Shown: piece by piece, positions 18,301 to 26,692 of the stretch | Position numbering within the stretch: position 1 is the stretch's first letter | How the letters are laid out: every line of letters starts with the position of its first letter | Assembly: GCA_035433705.1 (NCBI GenBank) | Contig: DAORVK010000010.1 | Span: 1-64,000 of the forward strand | DNA length: 64,000 bases | Direction of reading: 5' to 3' | From: CADEFQ01 sp035433705 | GTDB lineage: Bacteria > Pseudomonadota > Gammaproteobacteria > Steroidobacterales > Steroidobacteraceae | Notes under the pieces: model-generated | The model's input: the letters and a program-made list of their open reading frames with translations, nothing else | What the model was told of the DNA's origin: nothing | Databases searched by the model: none | Program-made: the position numbers and the translations under genes

Positions 18301-21300
18301 GAGCGCAGCCGTCACCGGCATTGGGATGGCCGCGCGCACCACCTCGGTGAGCTGGGGTAGTACCGGTCAGTTCCCGGTGTCGGTCACGAACGCGCTCTCG
18401 CAGACAACGCAGAAGGCTTACGACTACTCACTCGGTGTACAAACGAGCGAAACCGATCCGAACGGTATTGTCACGAGCTGGCAGTACGATGCCTTCGGGC
18501 GCCGGAGCCGCGAGAACCGCCCCGACGGCACCTACTCGATCTCAACGCCGTACCTCTGCACCGCCTGGTCGGGGGCCTGCTACAACTGGGACAATGGCTA
18601 CTACCGCGTCGATCAGGTCAACTACGACAGCGCCGGCACGACGATCGACTGGACCGTGACCTTTCATGATCCATTCGAGCGGATGGTGGATCGCGCTTCG
18701 CTCAACCGCGACGGCAACCAGGTGAACGAACGCTGGAGCTTCGACGCCCTCGGTCGGTTGCAAGCCGAGAGCACGCCCGCTCGCCTGAATGCAGGGGACA
18801 GTTTCTTCGACACTACCTTCGCATACGACCTTGCGAGCCGCGTGACGCAAGCCTCGCGTCCAGTGAGCGACTCCGACCCAACCCTCCAGACGACTACGAC
18901 CTACTATGAGGGCCTCACCACGCGCGTGGTGGACGCCCTCGGCAAGCAATCGACCCGGATCGCGAGCGCGCTCGACCAAGTCGTGCGTTCAACCGATCAC
19001 GACGGCTACTACCAGGCGTTCGACTTCGACGCCTTTGGCAATCCCGTGCGTGTCTCGGACTCCACGGGCGCGACGCTGCAGACGGGGTCCTACAATCTTC
19101 GGGGTCTGCGCACGACCTCCACCAACGTCGATCTCGGCAGTTGGACCTACGGGTTCAATGCGCTCGGGGAGATGTCGTCCACGACCGATGCGAAGGCCAA
19201 GACGATCACCGCGACCTATGATGCGCTCGGCCGCCCGCTCACCCGCGCGATGCCGGAAGGTTCGGGCACCATCACGAGCAGCTTCACTTGGGGCACGAGC
19301 GCCGCCAGCCACGAGATCGGGAAGCTGAGACAGCAACAGATTTCGGGCACAGGAATCACGACCTATCGGGAAGTCTACAGCTTCGACGGCCTCGGCCGCC
19401 CGAGCCAGACGCAGTACACGGAGGGCAGCCAGAACTACTACGTCAACACCACGTACAGCGCGCTCACGGGCTTTCTCGACACGCTCACGTATCCTATCAG
19501 CACCTCAAGCTATCGCCTCAAGCTCCAGTACGAGTACCAGTACGGGGCGCTCAAGCGTGTGAAGGACTTCAACGCCACTTCAACCGTGTTCTGGCAGGCC
19601 AATGCCGCCGATGCGCGCGGGCAGGTGACCGACGCCACACTCAGCAACGGGCTACACACCGTCAGGAGCCTCGATCAGGTCACGGGTTGGGTCGATTACA
19701 TTCAAAGCGGCCCGGGGGGTGGGGCGGCGGTGCAGAACCTGAGCTACCTTTGGGACCGCGCAGGCAACCTCACCCAGCGGCAGGACAACAATCAGGGCCT
19801 GACCGAGAACGCCTACTACGACAACCTCTACCGGCTCGATTACGCGACGCTCAATGGAAGTACTAATCTCGACATGATTTACACCGCCAACGGGAATATC
19901 AGCTGGAAGACGGGTGTCGGGACTTACACCTACCACGCCACGAAGCTGCACGCCGTCGCGTCCATCAACACCGGCGGCGGAACGCTCTCGTACACGTATG
20001 ACGCCAACGGCAACATGACGAGCCGCAGCAGCACCGCGCTCACCTGGTTCGCCTCGAATCTGCCGAAGGCGATCACGAAGAACAGCCAGAACTCGAGCAC
20101 TTTCCAGTACACACCTGCAGGCCAGCGCTGGCGCCACGCCTACAAGACGGCCAATGTCACCTACACGCAGGTGTACATTGGCTCGCTGCTCGAGAAGGTA
20201 ACCCAAGGCAGTGCGGTTGATTGGAAGCACTATATCTTCGCCGAAGGCCAAGCCGTCGCGTTGTACTCGCGTAAGTCGTCCGGCGTGAACGCGCTCTCCT
20301 ACCTGCTGCGCGACGCCTTGGGCTCAGTGGATGTGATCACGAGTAGCACCGGAGCCGTCACCATGCGCGAGAGCTTCGGGGCGTTCGGACAGCGGCGTGG
20401 CACCGCGTGGACCGGGGCTCCCTCCTCAGGTGACCTCTCCACTATCAACGGCCTCACCCGCCGCGGTTACACGGGACACGAGATGCTCGATTCCACCGAC
20501 CTCATCCACATGAACGGGCGGGTGTACGATCCGTTTCTTGCGCGATTCGTCACTGCTGACCCATTCCTGGATGAAGCCTTGGGCACGCAGGGGTGGAATC
20601 GCTTCGGCTACGTCGGCAACAATCCGCTGAGCGCGACTGATCCCACGGGTTACTGGGGTAGCGAAATTCGCGGCTTCATTTGCAATTCCGATTCCTCCGA
20701 TTGTGACCATATGTTCAATTCCTTTGTGGAGGTCACGATTACTGCCCGGCGTATGGTGGATTTGATACTACTTCCGTACAACTTTGTGAGCGGAGGAGCG
20801 GGTAACATTGCCGGTCTTCCCGGCGGCCGCGGCGGCGGGGGCGGCCAGAGCGACGAACCAGGAGATGATCTGGAGGAGGTTGTTGTTGCGGGAACCAAGC
20901 CGCAAGAGCAGGTGTGTACGCGATCCGGTGGAAATGGGTTCGACTCCAATGATTTCGTGGATTTCTCGGCAGGCTTGGGCGACGTGCTGTTGTTCGGGTT
21001 CGGCGACGAAATGCGAAACTGGCTCGATATCGGCAGTGTCGATATGGGGTCGGCAGCCTACGGTGCTGGCGAGGTGACAGGCGCAGTGGCATTGGCGACA
21101 ACCGGTGTGGCGGGAGGAATCCGTGCGGCCGGCGCGCGTAGTGCCGGGATGGAATTCTCCCATGCCATACCTGCGCGGCTGGGCGGGCCGCGATCCATCC
21201 TGAATGGCAACTACGTGACGACGCGTACTCACGCGCTGTCCGATCCGTACCGATATCGGTTCATGTCGCGCGGCTGGAAGGAAGCTACCCCGATGCCCAA

Positions 21301-21400
21301 CCGGGTATCGCAGTTGTGGACTCGAACGCCGAACACGATCAAGTGGGCGGCGGCTGGTGCGGGTGCTGCTGGTGCCGGCCTTGCTGGCGCGGGGTGTTAG
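15338..21400 (+). CDS. SpvB/FG-GAP/RHS-repeat polymorphic toxin-like protein
   Basis: 2020 residues, secreted or surface-exposed by its N-terminal hydrophobic signal (about 18-38). Domains in order: SpvB/TcaC-like N-domain (about 50-340); seven calcium-type FG-GAP/VCBS motifs between about 355 and 675 (for example DVNGDGRLD, DMNGDGLDD, DWDSDGYDD); a TcdB-middle-like part; RHS/YD repeats from about 1050 to 1680 (YDAFGRRSRENRPDGTY, FDALGRLQAE); the RHS core near 1705-1775 (RGYTGHEMLDS, NGRVYDPFLARFVTADPF, NPLSATDPTGY); then a 250-residue variable C-terminus with a Gly/Asp linker, a helical pre-toxin region and an EFSHAIPARLGGPRS segment near 1940. By family analogy the C-terminus is the effector. 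The small gene 3 bases downstream fits an immunity partner. Confidence 0.88.
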   Translation: MITRTVSAMRPAPSHESLWTLLLFSMGAAAAANSHAAVGRTALDASVTHSGGASIQLPIWAPSGANGMSPQIAFTYDHRSTETLNGIGWGISGLSTISRCDKTWAQDGAAKGVGLTADDRLCLDGHQLKLFSGIYGADGSEYRTEIETFARIRAFTGGGEGYVPSVGPQWFEVYRRDGLIYEYGLTADARIEALGTTIPRVWALQRIRDRSGNYTTFSYSKDATNGSYRIDKIEWAGNTGLLLAPQYRIAFAYETKPIGEIDSKYYEGSAIKEIKRLDRVDVSYSGTLMRRYELSYEPVLSTTGKSRLASITECAGPGAADCLPATSFAYQSGTNGVSAEIASTNAVPTAASALAIDVNGDGRLDLVYSSHATSGSGQWRVSFASPSGGYGSAVNTGIPNYNYSQAIPIDYNADGLDDVLVPYSGGTWWVLMGTITGLSSPVNTGVVASGAGGNAVAQDMNGDGLDDLVWLVPTGEVSVQWRARELNGTFSSTPGYLFGPAEGFEALRPLAEAWVTRSRRKPDFDGDGRGDVLVALGFYDWGPPVFFESAVTATGNIFSTDYVDGADRRYLDLNADGYTDVAYTSGGYWYYRLSTGTTFLASVQGPAVGAQTPAQAIVTDWDSDGYDDIVVPASGNWQLMRSTGEAISAPVSTGQSASSSAAFTGDADGDGLLDLIYVRTDGTLAYRLHAGMAPDLLTTVTDGFGNFTTFSYAPLARYSLYTKLSTASFPTQEYAGPLQVVTNLQSSNGLGGSWQWQSYYYEGARRDLQGRGFLGFAFRSWVDGRDGTAQRRSYRQDFPYTGAVSNARRTQEPSGVAITEDEATYSSLPPFGSGFETRLFPYASQTTHQEREVGGAFGGNLIRTVTTTNTLDPSTGALVDSMTTVTEASTGNGANAGQSHTLRTWHSTLFNDVTNWCFGRPTTTQQIQSHTMYGGSSQTRTLATAWNGPQCRPTQTVLQPGDPQWQVTTDLAYDDDAGNPQPDFGNLTSAAVTGIGMAARTTSVSWGSTGQFPVSVTNALSQTTQKAYDYSLGVQTSETDPNGIVTSWQYDAFGRRSRENRPDGTYSISTPYLCTAWSGACYNWDNGYYRVDQVNYDSAGTTIDWTVTFHDPFERMVDRASLNRDGNQVNERWSFDALGRLQAESTPARLNAGDSFFDTTFAYDLASRVTQASRPVSDSDPTLQTTTTYYEGLTTRVVDALGKQSTRIASALDQVVRSTDHDGYYQAFDFDAFGNPVRVSDSTGATLQTGSYNLRGLRTTSTNVDLGSWTYGFNALGEMSSTTDAKAKTITATYDALGRPLTRAMPEGSGTITSSFTWGTSAASHEIGKLRQQQISGTGITTYREVYSFDGLGRPSQTQYTEGSQNYYVNTTYSALTGFLDTLTYPISTSSYRLKLQYEYQYGALKRVKDFNATSTVFWQANAADARGQVTDATLSNGLHTVRSLDQVTGWVDYIQSGPGGGAAVQNLSYLWDRAGNLTQRQDNNQGLTENAYYDNLYRLDYATLNGSTNLDMIYTANGNISWKTGVGTYTYHATKLHAVASINTGGGTLSYTYDANGNMTSRSSTALTWFASNLPKAITKNSQNSSTFQYTPAGQRWRHAYKTANVTYTQVYIGSLLEKVTQGSAVDWKHYIFAEGQAVALYSRKSSGVNALSYLLRDALGSVDVITSSTGAVTMRESFGAFGQRRGTAWTGAPSSGDLSTINGLTRRGYTGHEMLDSTDLIHMNGRVYDPFLARFVTADPFLDEALGTQGWNRFGYVGNNPLSATDPTGYWGSEIRGFICNSDSSDCDHMFNSFVEVTITARRMVDLILLPYNFVSGGAGNIAGLPGGRGGGGGQSDEPGDDLEEVVVAGTKPQEQVCTRSGGNGFDSNDFVDFSAGLGDVLLFGFGDEMRNWLDIGSVDMGSAAYGAGEVTGAVALATTGVAGGIRAAGARSAGMEFSHAIPARLGGPRSILNGNYVTTRTHALSDPYRYRFMSRGWKEATPMPNRVSQLWTRTPNTIKWAAAGAGAAGAGLAGAGC

Positions 21401-21402
21401 TC

Positions 21403-21816
21403 GTGGGCATCTTGCAGTCACTCAGGGCGTTCTTCCGTGGGGGAACGACTGGCTTCATGCCACTGGAGAAACAGGTGTTGGACGGCGTGATCGAGAAGCT
21501 CGATGCAGAGCTCGCGGAGAAGCTCCGCGAGCGCGTTGCGCGGGTGAATCTCGTGCAGCGTTTCGACGGCGGCAGGGAAGCCAACGTGTACGAGATGAAG
21601 GGCGGCAAGCCGGTCATCGACGGGTCGCTGCGCTTGAGTGATGCCGATGGCGAGAGGGTGCTTGCCGCGTTCTCATTGACCACGGCTACCGGGGCAGAAA
21701 ACGGCGGAAAGGTGTGGATGGTGGACGGTCGGTTTTTCTCGTTGGAGTTCCGCGATCCGACCGAACACATGCTCGATGAGCGGCTGGATAAGTTGCAGGT
21801 GAAACTCGTTTCTTGA
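21403..21816 (+). CDS. putative immunity protein of the RHS toxin
   Basis: 137 residues from a GTG 3 bases after the RHS stop; an in-frame upstream start at 21316 would overlap the toxin end and gives an unlikely Cys/Trp-rich leader. The sequence has an amphipathic helix (LDGVIEKLDAELAEKLRERV), then NLVQRFDGGREANVYEM and VWMVDGRFFSLEFRDP, a pattern seen in small proteins encoded just behind RHS genes. No membrane segment or signal is present, so it is cytoplasmic. Role as immunity is inferred from position; no fold is assigned. Confidence 0.65.
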   Translation: MGILQSLRAFFRGGTTGFMPLEKQVLDGVIEKLDAELAEKLRERVARVNLVQRFDGGREANVYEMKGGKPVIDGSLRLSDADGERVLAAFSLTTATGAENGGKVWMVDGRFFSLEFRDPTEHMLDERLDKLQVKLVS

Positions 21817-21865
21817 GCGATGCAGGTTAGTCGTCGGCTTAGCGTTGTGACCCAATGTGTCCCAG

Positions 21866-22359
21866 GTGGGCCCTGATCTCACCGCCCGTCACGCCGCGTG
21901 CAGGGTGTCTTGTAGGTAATCGAGCGCACGCGGCGCGCCGGTCTGCGACGTGCTGCTTCCGCAGTCGGGGCGTGAGTTCGGCGAGACGCGGTTGGCGGGC
22001 TGATCGGCGCCCTCCGCGGCAACTGTCGGTCCAGCCTGCAGCAATCGGAGCAGTCGTGGAGGTAACGAAGCGGCTGAGGCCTTCGGTGTGGGGAGTCCTG
22101 CAAGGGACTTGGCGACCAAGCAAGTCGTAACGCGAGTGAACGGCGAGCAGGCCTCGAAAAGGGTGATACGGAAGCCGACCCGCCTGAATTTCGGGGAAGG
22201 CTGCCATCGTGGAGGGGGGCGAGCGAAGGAGGCACATCCACGATTCCGCCGGGGTAGTGGCGACGGCATGCATACAAGAGGAAGACCGATGCAACACGGG
22301 AAGCTCCATTTCGCGATCGGACCAAATGATCAACCGGACGCCTGTCGTAGCTACGGCAT
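21866..22359 (+). other. noncoding stretch resembling the 5' part of a group II intron
   Basis: The 543 bases from 21817 to 22359 hold no convincing gene. From about 21866 (GTGGGCC, near the GUGYG 5' intron consensus) the text is rich in GNRA-like and stem-forming elements. Segments such as GTAACGCGAGTGAACGGCGA (22128-22147), the GGGAAGGCTGCC stretch near 22194 and GAGGAAGACCGATGCAACAC near 22279 resemble leaders of bacterial group II introns upstream of their reverse-transcriptase gene. No reverse transcriptase and no domain V follow: the stretch stops at the facing Rieske gene. Recognition is by memory of such leaders, not by a computed match. Confidence 0.35.
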
Positions 22360-22707
22360 CTAAAATTCGACCTCCTGCGCCGCCGCCGCTGGATCGAGCG
22401 CGACTTCCACCTGGTCCCCGATGACTCGCAGATGATGCACGGGAAGGCGCTCAGTCGCCGGCCCCTTCAGCACCTTGCCGTCACGCACATCGAACACAGC
22501 GCCGTGCAACGGGCAGACGAGCTTGTGGCCGCGCAGCCAGCCTTCGTCGAGTCGCGCGTAGGCGTGCGTGCAGATGTTGTCGACCGCGTGCAGGCCGTCC
22601 TTCGTGTGGCAGAGGAGCACGTTGCGGCCATCGATCGTGCAGGCGCGCATACTGCCCCGCGGCAGGTCCGCGAGCGCGAGAGCCGGCTCGAATCGCAGCT
22701 CTGCCAT
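22360..22707 (-). CDS. Rieske [2Fe-2S] ferredoxin-like protein
   Basis: 115 residues, a stand-alone Rieske domain. Both cluster-binding motifs are present: CTHAYARL near residues 46-53 and CPLHGAVFD near 65-73 (CxH...CxxH). Such small proteins serve as electron donors to oxygenases or as NirD-like subunits; the partner is not in the window. The gene upstream on the same strand (PhzF family) ends 5 bases before this start, suggesting co-transcription. Confidence 0.92.
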   Translation of the reverse strand: MAELRFEPALALADLPRGSMRACTIDGRNVLLCHTKDGLHAVDNICTHAYARLDEGWLRGHKLVCPLHGAVFDVRDGKVLKGPATERLPVHHLRVIGDQVEVALDPAAAAQEVEF

Positions 22708-22712
22708 CGGCG

Positions 22713-23612
22713 CTAGAGACTGAGGCTCGTTTCAAAGACGAGCACGGCGTCGCCGACGACGCGCAGCGAGGCGACGCTGCCATTCTCGTAGTCGAGCTCC
22801 ACATCGACCCGGCCGGGACGGTTGAGGTAATGGCCCTGCGCGCCGCTGAACTGCGCGCGTTCACCGCTGCGCTCGACGAGGCCTCGCGCAGCGAGATAGG
22901 CGCCGAGCATGCCGTATGCGTTGCCGCTCACCGGATCCTCGGGAATGCCGATCGCAGGGCAGAACATGCGCGCTTCCGTGAGGACGTCGGGTACCTGTGG
23001 CGCGAGCGTGAACACGAAATAGCCGGCGGCGCCGAGCTGCGCCGAGAGGGTGGTGAGGCGGGCGGCATCGGGTTTCAGCTGCCGCAGCTGCTCGGCGCCG
23101 CGCACGCCGACCATCAGTCGCGTGCTCGCACTGCCACAGACGAGCAGCGGGCAGCGGCCGTCGAGATCGCCGCTCGAGAGCGCGAGTGCGTCGAGCACGG
23201 CGAGCCGCTCGCGCGACAGCAGCTCGCGCCCGATCGGCGGCGGGGACTGGTGGATTGCGATGCGCCGCGCGTCTCCCTCGCCGCGTACTTCCACCTCGAC
23301 GATGCCCGCCTTCTGCTTCTGCCGCAGGCGCCGCGGCCCCGGCCGGCGCGACATGACGTAGTGGGCGGCGACCGTCGCGTGGGCGACGAAGGCGGCTTCG
23401 GTGCGTGGCGTGAAGAATCGCACGCGCAGGTCGTGATCAGCGCCGTCCGGCGCCGATACGAACGCCGTATCGGCGTTGTTCAGTTCGCGTGCAATCGCGA
23501 GCATTTCCTCGTCTGAGAGCGCATCGGCACCGAGCACGACGCCCGCGGGATTGCCGGTGAAGCGCTGCCGCGTGAACGCATCGACCTGAAACACGGCAAG
23601 TGATCGGCTCAT
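22713..23612 (-). CDS. PhzF-family isomerase/epimerase
   Basis: 299 residues from ATG 23612. Typical PhzF motifs: VFQVDAFTRQRFTGNPAGVV at the start, TPRTEAAFVAHATVAA near residues 66-81 and DPVSGNAYGMLGAYL near 220-234 with the conserved Asp and Gly. The family has the diaminopimelate-epimerase fold; its catalytic Glu in the usual SETxF motif reads Asp here (NADTAFV near residue 44-50). No phenazine genes are near, so this is a generic family member with unknown substrate. It is divergent from the TPP-riboswitch operon. Confidence 0.88.
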   Translation of the reverse strand: MSRSLAVFQVDAFTRQRFTGNPAGVVLGADALSDEEMLAIARELNNADTAFVSAPDGADHDLRVRFFTPRTEAAFVAHATVAAHYVMSRRPGPRRLRQKQKAGIVEVEVRGEGDARRIAIHQSPPPIGRELLSRERLAVLDALALSSGDLDGRCPLLVCGSASTRLMVGVRGAEQLRQLKPDAARLTTLSAQLGAAGYFVFTLAPQVPDVLTEARMFCPAIGIPEDPVSGNAYGMLGAYLAARGLVERSGERAQFSGAQGHYLNRPGRVDVELDYENGSVASLRVVGDAVLVFETSLSL

Positions 23613-23630
23613 GACGCCGATTCTAGCCAC

Positions 23631-23658
23631 TTGCACTTCGCCGCACGACCACTAACAT
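23631..23658 (+). promoter_or_regulatory. sigma70-like promoter of the thiamin operon
   Basis: TTGCAC (23631-23636), a 16-base spacer and TAACAT (23653-23658). The start of transcription this predicts, near 23665, is exactly where the riboswitch aptamer begins, which supports it. Confidence 0.45.
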
Positions 23659-23665
23659 ATGCGTT

Positions 23666-23755
23666 ACATCCTTGGGGTGGCCCGCGCATGGGGCCTGAGA
23701 CGCCAGCTGGCGAACCCGTTGAACCTGATCCGGCTAATACCGGCGTAGGGAGCAG
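23666..23755 (+). promoter_or_regulatory. TPP riboswitch (THI element)
   Basis: The conserved core of the thiamin-pyrophosphate aptamer is visible in order: GGGGTGGCCC near 23673, CTGAGA at 23694-23699, ACCCGTTGAACCTGATCCGG near 23714-23733, CTAATACCGGCGTAGGGAGCA near 23734-23754. The last part carries the ribosome site (AGGGAG) and lies just before the ATG at 23758, so TPP binding probably blocks translation start directly by closing the P1 stem. No terminator hairpin with a T-run lies between it and the gene. Confidence 0.96.
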
Positions 23756-23757
23756 GC

Positions 23758-25866
23758 ATGAACATCCATTGTCGCAAGTTCGGTCGCATCGTCGGCGCGG
23801 CGCTCGTCTGCGCCATTTCGACTGTCCGGGCAGAGGATCTCGACGAGGTCCTCGTCGTCACGTCGCGCCTGCGCGACGTTGCGCTCGATGCGATTCCCGC
23901 AAGTGTCACGGTTCTGCCACAAGAGACGATCGCGCGGGCGGGGCTGCAGCACTTCGAGGATGTGCTGTCGCTCGTGCCGAATCTCAACTGGTCGGCGGGT
24001 ACCGCACGGCCGCGGTACTTCCAGCTGCGCGGCATCGGCGAGCTTGATCAATATCAGGGCGCACCGAATCCTTCCGTCGGCTTCCTCATCGACGACATCG
24101 ACTTTTCGGGTGTCGGCATGCCGGCGACGACCTACGACGTCGAACAGATCGAAGTACTGCGCGGCCCGCAGGGCACGGCCTACGGCGCGAACGCGCTCGC
24201 GGGCCTCGTCAGCATCCGCACGCGTGAAGCACGGCCGGAATTCGAGCTGCGCGGCGAGGCGACGGCGGGCGATTTCGGGACCCTGGGCGGAGGCGGTGTG
24301 ATCGGCGGCCGAGTCGACGACGCAGGAAATGCAGCATTCCGGCTCGTCGCCCATCACTATGAAAGCGATGGCTTTCGCAGGAATGCTTTCCTCGGGCGCG
24401 ATGACACCAATGGCTACAACGAGGATACTTTCCGCGCACGGCTGCACTGGACACCCATCGAGGCGCTCGAGCTCGGCTTCACCGCCATGCTGGTCAACAT
24501 CGACGATGGCTACGACGCATTCTCGATCGACAACTCGCGCGTGACGCTGGCCGACCACCCGGGTGTTGACCGGCAGCGCTCGGCAGCGGGCGCTGTGCAT
24601 GTCGCCTGGAAGGGCGAGGCCCCGTTCGAGCTGCGCAGTGTCACGACACATGCCGACTCGAAAATCGGCTATGGCTTCGACGGCGACTGGGGCAACGACG
24701 CCGCCTGGGGTCCTTACGCGCCCTATGACTACACGAGTTACTTCGCGCGCCGCCGGCGCTCGACGAGCGAGGATTTGCGGCTCATCTCGAAGAGCTCGGC
24801 TGACGATGGCGGCTTCGGCTGGACGGCCGGCGCCTATGCACTCGATGTCGAGGAGCGCAACGACCAGCGCGACACCGCAAGTGGCGTGGCCTACCGCCTG
24901 CTCACGAGCGACTATCGCGCGACGAATCTCGCGCTCTACGGCGAACTCGACTGGCGTGTGGCGCCGCGCACCGTGCTGTCGTTCGGTGCGCGCGCCGAGC
25001 GACGCGATGCCGGCTACCAGGATCGCGAGGCGCTCTCGGGTGAGACGAGTGCATTCGCCCCGATCGACACGATGTGGGGCGGTCACGCGAGCCTTTCGTT
25101 CGAGGAGAGCGCCGCACGCACGTGGTATGCAACGCTGTCGCGCGGTTACAAGGCCGGTGGATTCAACATCGGGGCGGCCGTGCCCGCGGATCGCCGCCGC
25201 TACGAGCCGGAAGCGTTGTGGAATGCCGAGGCGGGGCTCGCATGGCGCGCGCCCGACGCCCGTTGGTCGACCCGCACGTCGCTTTTCTACATGCGTCGCG
25301 AATCGCAGCAGGTTGCGACATCGCAGCAGCTCGTGCCGGGCGATCCATTGTCCTACGTGTTCTTCACCGACAACGCGGCGCGTGGCAGGAACTACGGGCT
25401 CGAGGCGAGCGCGAATTGGGCAGTGACGCAGCGCCTCGAGGTTGCCACGACATTGGGTCTTCTCGAGACGGCCTACTTCGGCTACCGCACCGGCAATCCT
25501 GCGCGTGACGCGGCCCTCGACGGCCGCGGGCAGGCGCACGCGCCAAAGTACCAGTATTCACTCACGCTCGCGTACGAGAACCCGCTCGGCTTCTTCGCGC
25601 GCGCCGACCTGCAGGGCGTCGACGATTTCTACTTCGACACGGGTCATGACCAGCGCTCGCAGCCCTACAAGGTCGTGAACCTGCGCGTCGGCTACGCGCA
25701 CGAGCGCTGGTCGGCCGCAGCCTTCGCGCGCAACCTTTTTGACGAGCGCTATGCGATGCGCGGTTTCTATTTCGGCACCGAGCCGCCGGACTTTCCGGAC
25801 AGGCGCTACGTGCAGCTCGCTGACGGGCGACTCGTCGGCCTCACCCTCGATTTTCACTTTGAGTGA
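23758..25866 (+). CDS. TonB-dependent receptor, predicted thiamin uptake
   Basis: 702 residues: signal peptide (about 1-22), TonB-box-like DEVLVVTSR, plug domain (SVTVLPQETIARAG, FQLRGIG, VEQIEVLRGPQGTAYGANALAG near 120-142) and a 22-strand-type barrel closing with LTLDFHFE, whose near-terminal Phe fits outer-membrane insertion. General receptor architecture would not reveal the ligand, but the gene lies directly under a TPP riboswitch and heads a run of thiamin genes, so it most likely imports thiamin or a derivative across the outer membrane using TonB energy. Confidence 0.93.
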   Translation: MNIHCRKFGRIVGAALVCAISTVRAEDLDEVLVVTSRLRDVALDAIPASVTVLPQETIARAGLQHFEDVLSLVPNLNWSAGTARPRYFQLRGIGELDQYQGAPNPSVGFLIDDIDFSGVGMPATTYDVEQIEVLRGPQGTAYGANALAGLVSIRTREARPEFELRGEATAGDFGTLGGGGVIGGRVDDAGNAAFRLVAHHYESDGFRRNAFLGRDDTNGYNEDTFRARLHWTPIEALELGFTAMLVNIDDGYDAFSIDNSRVTLADHPGVDRQRSAAGAVHVAWKGEAPFELRSVTTHADSKIGYGFDGDWGNDAAWGPYAPYDYTSYFARRRRSTSEDLRLISKSSADDGGFGWTAGAYALDVEERNDQRDTASGVAYRLLTSDYRATNLALYGELDWRVAPRTVLSFGARAERRDAGYQDREALSGETSAFAPIDTMWGGHASLSFEESAARTWYATLSRGYKAGGFNIGAAVPADRRRYEPEALWNAEAGLAWRAPDARWSTRTSLFYMRRESQQVATSQQLVPGDPLSYVFFTDNAARGRNYGLEASANWAVTQRLEVATTLGLLETAYFGYRTGNPARDAALDGRGQAHAPKYQYSLTLAYENPLGFFARADLQGVDDFYFDTGHDQRSQPYKVVNLRVGYAHERWSAAAFARNLFDERYAMRGFYFGTEPPDFPDRRYVQLADGRLVGLTLDFHFE

Positions 25867-25877
25867 CAGGAGCCCTC

Positions 25878-26123
25878 ATGGATATTGGCGTTGAAGTCAG
25901 TCTTTATCCGCTCGATGCGCGGTTCATACCGCCGATCCAGGATTTCATCGACCGGCTGAACAGGCACGCAGACCTCAAGATCGTGACCAACAGCTTGAGT
26001 ACCCAGATCTTCGGCCCGTACGAGCGGGTGTGGGCCGCACTGCAGGCGGAAGTACGCCCGACATTCGAGCGCGATTCGAAGGCTGTATTCGTCATGAAGG
26101 TGATCGGGCCCTACGAGACATGA
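25878..26123 (+). CDS. thiamin-binding protein, MTH1187/YkoF-like
   Basis: 81 residues from ATG 25878 with AGGAG 6 bases before it. The sequence (MDIGVEVSLYPL, PPIQDFIDRL, IVTNSLSTQIFGPYERVWAAL) has the pattern of the UPF0045/MTH1187 family, one ferredoxin-like domain that in YkoF binds thiamin or its pyrimidine. It has no signal peptide, so it is cytoplasmic. Lying between the receptor and the permease of a TPP-controlled operon, a role as a thiamin carrier or regulator is likely. Its stop overlaps the permease start (ATGA). Confidence 0.85.
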   Translation: MDIGVEVSLYPLDARFIPPIQDFIDRLNRHADLKIVTNSLSTQIFGPYERVWAALQAEVRPTFERDSKAVFVMKVIGPYET

Positions 26124-26692
26124 CTTCGCCGCTCGAGGGCATCACGGTCGCGCTGGGTCTCGTGTATGTCGTGCTGGCCGTGCGGCGCAGCCGCTGGTGC
26201 TGGGTGTATGGAGGCGCATCCTCGGCGGGCCTCGCGTGGCTGTCGGTGCGATCTGCCTTGCCCCTGCAGGCGCTGCTGCAGGCGTTCTACGTGGCGATGG
26301 CGGTCTATGGCTTCTGGCGCTGGAGTGCCGATAGCGATGCCGGCGGGCACGTGAAAGTTGGCTGGTGGCCGTGGCGATGGCATCTCGCTGCGTGGATCGC
26401 AGTCGCCATGCTGACCGTCGTCGCGTCGCAGGGCCTCGTGCGCTATACGCAAGCTGCGCAGCCGATGCTGGATGCTGCGTGCACGGCCGGGAGCCTGCTC
26501 GCGACCTGGCTCGCGGCGCGCGCGCGCATCGAGAACTGGCTCTACTGGATCGTCGTCGATGCCGCGCTCGGCGTGCTCTATGCAGGCCAGGGCCTCGCGC
26601 TCGTCGCGCTGCTGTACTTTACCTATCTCGTGATAGCGGCCATCGGATTTGCGAGCTGGCTGCGGCGTTTTCGCGAGGCCGAGGGAGCATGA
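26120..26692 (+). CDS. pnuT: PnuT-type (PnuC family) thiamin transporter
   Basis: 190 residues with about seven hydrophobic helices, the size of PnuC-family vitamin channels. Conserved features include the WxxW-type motif in VYGFWRWSAD near 60-69 and the helix with IENWLYWIVVDAALGVLYAGQG near 140-161 (the family's ENWLxWI...D). PnuC members carry nicotinamide riboside, PnuX riboflavin, PnuT thiamin; context under a TPP riboswitch selects PnuT. Uptake is driven by trapping through phosphorylation, which the next gene product can supply. ATGA overlaps on both sides. Confidence 0.88.
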   Translation: MTSPLEGITVALGLVYVVLAVRRSRWCWVYGGASSAGLAWLSVRSALPLQALLQAFYVAMAVYGFWRWSADSDAGGHVKVGWWPWRWHLAAWIAVAMLTVVASQGLVRYTQAAQPMLDAACTAGSLLATWLAARARIENWLYWIVVDAALGVLYAGQGLALVALLYFTYLVIAAIGFASWLRRFREAEGA

